45,082 nucleotides of DNA, from assembly GCA_028703035.1 (NCBI GenBank), contig JAQVNR010000002.1:1-45082 (forward strand), given 5' to 3'. Numbering within the stretch: the stretch's first letter is position 1; each line of letters begins with the position of its first letter. The notes beneath the pieces are model-generated. The model was not told the DNA's origin. It saw nothing but the letters and a program-made list of their open reading frames with translations, and made no database searches. Of the stretch, positions 42,380 to 45,082 are shown piece after piece. The position numbers and the translations under genes were made by a program. This stretch comes from Bacilli bacterium (GTDB taxonomy: Bacteria; Bacillota_I; Bacilli_A; RF39; UBA660).

Positions 42380-43195
42380 CTATTTTTTTAAAGCATTTAA
42401 ATTACCTTTATGCACTTCTAAAAATACTCTTTCAAGTTCTTTATAAATGATATTAGATAATTTATCACTTTCTAAAACTTCAAGAATTCTAACACTGCCA
42501 TATAAAGAAATATATTTTGTGATATAAGTATAAATATTATGATTGTTTTCTCCCGTTTCGCACTTTTTAAAAGTTTCATGATATTTTTCATTTTTATAAT
42601 ATTTGTCGAACAATTTTTTTTCAGCCTTAATTGCACTTATTACTATATGTCTATTATTACTTCTCCATGTTAGATTTCTAATTCTTTCTATTTTTTCAAA
42701 AACAAATCTTGTCAGCTCGTACTTATCTTCTCTTGATTCATCAATTGTAAATTCTGTCCAAAAATAACTTCTTGAGTGAGGGCTGAAAAACAAAGATCTT
42801 CTCTTACCTCTTGTAAAAATCCACGTACCTGCAAAAGTTGTTTCCTTTTTTAAAGGCATTGATTGTATTGTAGCTCTATAACACTTTTCTAAGTTTATCC
42901 AAACCCAAAATCTTTCATCTGTTAATACATATCTGGGTAATTGCTTTAACGATTCATACAATATAATCGCATTTTCCGTTTCAACCTTTGAATAATCACC
43001 AGTAACATCAACTTTTAATTGAAAGTTTATGATTTTGTTTTTTCTCGCTTCAAAAATTTTACCGGAAATCATTTTTTGTAACCACTTGGAATCAAGAGGG
43101 TTCTGTCTTATGAATTCAGTTGCTTTATTATGGTTTTCATGTAAAGAATTAACTGTTTCGTCAGTAGCGAAAAAAACATTTATACTATCTTCCAT
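42380..43195 (-). CDS. Unknown protein, DUF6339-like, last gene of three-gene operon
   Basis: A 271-residue soluble protein. The middle has LKQLPRYVLTDERFWVWINL, then GTWIFTRGKRRSLFFSPHSR and SYFWTEFTIDESREDKYELT. This order (D-E-R-x-W, a basic Arg-rich stretch, then a Trp/Phe-rich strand) agrees with what I recall of DUF6339, a family found near DNA-modification genes. I could not verify this. No catalytic motif is evident. GGAGGAGG, inside the previous gene, precedes the ATG at 43195, one base from that gene's stop. Confidence 0.6.
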   Translation of the reverse strand: MEDSINVFFATDETVNSLHENHNKATEFIRQNPLDSKWLQKMISGKIFEARKNKIINFQLKVDVTGDYSKVETENAIILYESLKQLPRYVLTDERFWVWINLEKCYRATIQSMPLKKETTFAGTWIFTRGKRRSLFFSPHSRSYFWTEFTIDESREDKYELTRFVFEKIERIRNLTWRSNNRHIVISAIKAEKKLFDKYYKNEKYHETFKKCETGENNHNIYTYITKYISLYGSVRILEVLESDKLSNIIYKELERVFLEVHKGNLNALKK

Positions 43196-43196
43196 C

Positions 43197-44111
43197 TTAT
43201 TCCTCCTCCATTATTTCTTCTCTATTTTCAGTTACAATATTTTTAAAATCAGTAATAGCTTTTGTTACACAGTTATTAATTATTTTTTGAGAAAATGAAA
43301 GTATATCTAATTGTAAAAAGGAACTTTGCTCTAATTCTTTTCCGTACAAATTACTATAAGCTTTTTGGATGGCACCAAACCATATATATTGTTCTCTTAT
43401 TTCTTCTAATGTTCTATCTTTCATTTCTGTCTCTCTTTGAATATTATTTAAACAAATACTCAAGGCAGGAATGACTATTATAGAAAAAAATATATTCATA
43501 AAATTATCATGATATTTTAATTTGTCATAGAAATTAAACTCTTTTTCTGGCAAAGTTATTCTTATTTTTCTTTCCTCTGCAACCACTTTCATTGTGTCCA
43601 GTTTTTCATCCAAACTTTTAATGACTAAAAAAATTGAAGAGACCTTCTTGTCAACCGAATCATCATATTCTACATTAAAAACAAAACCATCATCAATTGC
43701 TAATATATTTGATTCTTCAAAAGAAAATTTATAACCATTATAATCTTCCAATAAATCATAGTTCGTATAATCTTCTATGTTTTTATTTGAATACACCAAG
43801 CTAGAAATTTCAACTCGACCATTTAAATTTTTTAAAGGGATAACGATATCTTTTGGTTCAAACGAAATTTTTTCTATGTGTTTATAGATTGTTGATGAAC
43901 ACTCCACTATAACAACTGCATTTAAAGTGTCATTTAGGATCATATTTTTTAAATCACCATTGTTTGTTTCAATGTGTACGTTTTTCAAAATATAATTATC
44001 CTTTGTTTCTTCATCAATATATTCCAAAGAATAATTTGAACTTTTATAACAGTTATAATTTTCAGCATTGTTCAAAATCGGATATGGAAATAATCGCTTA
44101 CCTATTTGCAT
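43197..44111 (-). CDS. Unknown 304-residue protein, middle gene of the operon
   Basis: No family recognised. The N-terminal two thirds look beta-rich (IVIPLKNLNGRVEISSLVY, DDGFVFNVEYDD, KIRITLPEKEF). The C-terminal third is helical, with a hydrophobic FFSIIVIPALSICLNN and a charged EIREQYIWFGAIQKAYSNLY. No signal peptide; cytoplasmic. The ATG at 44111 has GAGGTG 8 bases upstream, within the previous gene, and the two overlap by 14 bases. Its tight coupling to both neighbours means the three products probably act together. Confidence 0.6.
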   Translation of the reverse strand: MQIGKRLFPYPILNNAENYNCYKSSNYSLEYIDEETKDNYILKNVHIETNNGDLKNMILNDTLNAVVIVECSSTIYKHIEKISFEPKDIVIPLKNLNGRVEISSLVYSNKNIEDYTNYDLLEDYNGYKFSFEESNILAIDDGFVFNVEYDDSVDKKVSSIFLVIKSLDEKLDTMKVVAEERKIRITLPEKEFNFYDKLKYHDNFMNIFFSIIVIPALSICLNNIQRETEMKDRTLEEIREQYIWFGAIQKAYSNLYGKELEQSSFLQLDILSFSQKIINNCVTKAITDFKNIVTENREEIMEEE

Positions 44112-44763
44112 ACATTTTCACCTCACAAGCATAAAAATCTAATAGATCAGTATCTAAATCAAAGATGTACTTTTTATTTCTTTCGATTTTAAATCCCCTT
44201 ATCACATTATTTGAAATTTTATAGTCGATATTATTTATAGTACATTTTGATATATTTGGAATATATTTGTTGCCATTATTATCTAAATAGAATAATTCTA
44301 AGTCACAGTTGGTTTCATCATAAATCGAATTAAAAATAATCAAATACTTACCTTTAGATTTGTCGGGCACTAAAATTCTATATTTTATACCACTTAACTG
44401 CACTTTTTTCATTATGTCTTTTTCGCCATCTGATGAATATCCAGTCGATTTGTCTGCTTCATGAAATTCGCCATCATTACTGTTATTAGTTCCTTCTGGC
44501 ATGATTCCTTCTTCGTTATCTTCAATAAAATCACCAACATCAGGAGATAGAGAATTATTCCCTTCTTGTGAATCTTCTCCCAATTTATTCTTAAGCTCGA
44601 CTTTCCTTTTTGAGTTTATTTTAGGTTTTTCTTCAGTATTTTTATCAGTTAGATCGGTTGAGGCTTCACCAAGTTCCTGATCCGGCAAATACTCACCAAT
44701 TTGGATATCTGGTACTATGCATAATATATACTCAATTGGGAGCACAGCTTCTAATGATTGCAT
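44098..44763 (-). CDS. Unknown acidic protein, first gene of operon, N-terminus uncertain
   Basis: No family recognised. Starting from the in-frame ATG at 44763 it has 221 residues; the frame is open to a TTG at 44814, but there it runs antisense to a methyltransferase fragment. Residues about 40-135 are a low-complexity Glu/Asp/Asn/Ser linker. The C-terminal domain (about 135-221) has KYRILVPDKSKGKYLIIFNS, CDLELFYLDNNG and FDLDTDLLDFYACEVK, beta-rich. No ribosome site is clear, so the 5' end may have been lost at the rearranged junction. Confidence 0.5.
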   Translation of the reverse strand: MQSLEAVLPIEYILCIVPDIQIGEYLPDQELGEASTDLTDKNTEEKPKINSKRKVELKNKLGEDSQEGNNSLSPDVGDFIEDNEEGIMPEGTNNSNDGEFHEADKSTGYSSDGEKDIMKKVQLSGIKYRILVPDKSKGKYLIIFNSIYDETNCDLELFYLDNNGNKYIPNISKCTINNIDYKISNNVIRGFKIERNKKYIFDLDTDLLDFYACEVKMYANR

Positions 44764-44789
44764 ATATATCGGCACCAGTTTCAATATGA

Positions 44790-44963
44790 GTAGAGGAGTT
44801 AAAGCTCCCTTCAAATCTTATGAAGGAAGAAAATATAAAGACAAACGATGGTAAACAAATGAAAGATGTTTGGGAGTCTTCGTTGACCAAACCGAGTGAA
44901 AAGAAACATGGCAAACATCCAACTCAAAAACCCGTGTTTTTACTTGAAAGAATTATGATATAA
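44790..44963 (+). pseudogene. DNA methyltransferase fragment
   Basis: On the plus strand the frame reads LMKEENIKTNDGKQMKDVW, SLTKPSEKKHGKHPTQKP and VFLLERIM, then stops at 44961-44963. GKHPTQKP followed by LLERI is the hallmark of N6-adenine/N4-cytosine DNA methyltransferases, where a SAM-binding motif should follow. Everything after it and before about 44790 is missing, so it is a relic cut by the repeat region to its right. Confidence 0.7.
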
Positions 44964-44972
44964 GAACTCAAA

Positions 44973-45082
44973 ACATCCAACCTGACCACCCAACCTCAAA
45001 AATTTCCCCAAAAACATCTAACCTGACCACTCACGAATGCTGACATCTAACTCGACCACTCGCGGGGCTATAACATCTAACC
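44973..45082. mobile_element. Spaced terminal repeats, IS21-like, continuing past the edge
   Basis: ACATCYAACCTGACCAC occurs at 44973-44989, 45014-45030 and 45043-45059 (AACTCGACC variant), and again begins at 45073 and is cut by the edge. A partial ACATCCAACTC is at 44915. Spacing is 41, 29 and 30 bases. Multiple spaced copies of a 17-20 base motif at one end are typical of IS21-family elements. The transposase would lie beyond 45082. Confidence 0.45.

Noticed and set aside
44732..44914. Minus-strand 60-codon frame starting with TTG
   Set aside because: It is antisense to the methyltransferase fragment, has no ribosome site and an unnatural composition.
44973..45082. CRISPR array
   Set aside because: Spacers would be only about 12-24 bases and uneven, the repeats are degenerate, and no cas gene is present.

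Overview
The window looks like a chromosome segment from a low-GC, endospore-forming member of the Bacillota (Firmicutes). The DNA is very AT-rich, ribosome binding sites are of the GGAGG type, and promoters are of the SigA type. There is a spoVA/sigF block, a dacB-spmA-spmB-rluB block, RNase J, and a cdaA-cdaR pair. Small genomes of this style are known from uncultured gut Bacilli (RF39/Erysipelotrichales-like), but the sequence alone does not prove the lineage. UGA acts as a stop (ends of spoVAD and phosphohexomutase) and the only tRNA-Trp has a CCA anticodon, so the standard bacterial code applies.

Layout. 1-2035: a large surface protein, cut by the left edge, built from repeated modules. 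2092-4812: a compact sporulation operon (STAS gene, sigma factor, spoVAC, spoVAD, spoVAEb). 4919-7504: RNase J with a strong promoter, and a ZIP metal transporter. 7.5-9.5 kb: a DUF4143-type AAA ATPase with three operator-like iterons. 9.5-12.4 kb: rluB, spmB, spmA, dacB. 12.5-15.6 kb: decayed ksgA-like and GNAT fragments, prepilin peptidase, GspF-like protein. 15.7-18.1 kb: a fic gene with repeat operators beside several broken genes and a GC-rich non-coding insert. 18.1-24.6 kb: small YqfQ-like protein, phosphohexomutase, ferritin-like protein, gpmI, pseudopilin, cdaR, cdaA. 24.6-24.9 kb: a TnpB relic with an omega-RNA-like tail. 25.0-33.2 kb: envelope genes (DUF3048 protein, second modular surface protein, GT2, glucosaminidase, UppP, PAP2) and an [FeFe] hydrogenase-like protein. 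33.3-37.0 kb: a transglutaminase-like protein with an apparent attenuator, and a MacB/FtsX-type ABC transporter.

37.0-45.1 kb is accessory. A second DUF4143 ATPase gene, interrupted by one in-frame TAA, sits between direct repeats of the 3' end of a neighbouring membrane-protein gene. Next come a GC-rich structured island, a tRNA-Trp gene preceded by two tRNA 5'-half copies, a tyrosine recombinase, a SymE-like protein, an inverted perfect 30-bp copy of the tRNA-Trp 3' half, a DUF3892-like small protein, an uncharacterised three-gene operon, a DNA-methyltransferase fragment, and spaced terminal repeats like those of IS21-family elements.

Functionally the core genes serve sporulation (DPA channel, forespore sigma factor, spore maturation, cortex D,D-carboxypeptidase), envelope building (C55-PP recycling, c-di-AMP) and a pilin-like export system (prepilin peptidase, GspF, pseudopilin). 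The tRNA-Trp end is a mobile or defence island with the least explained content.
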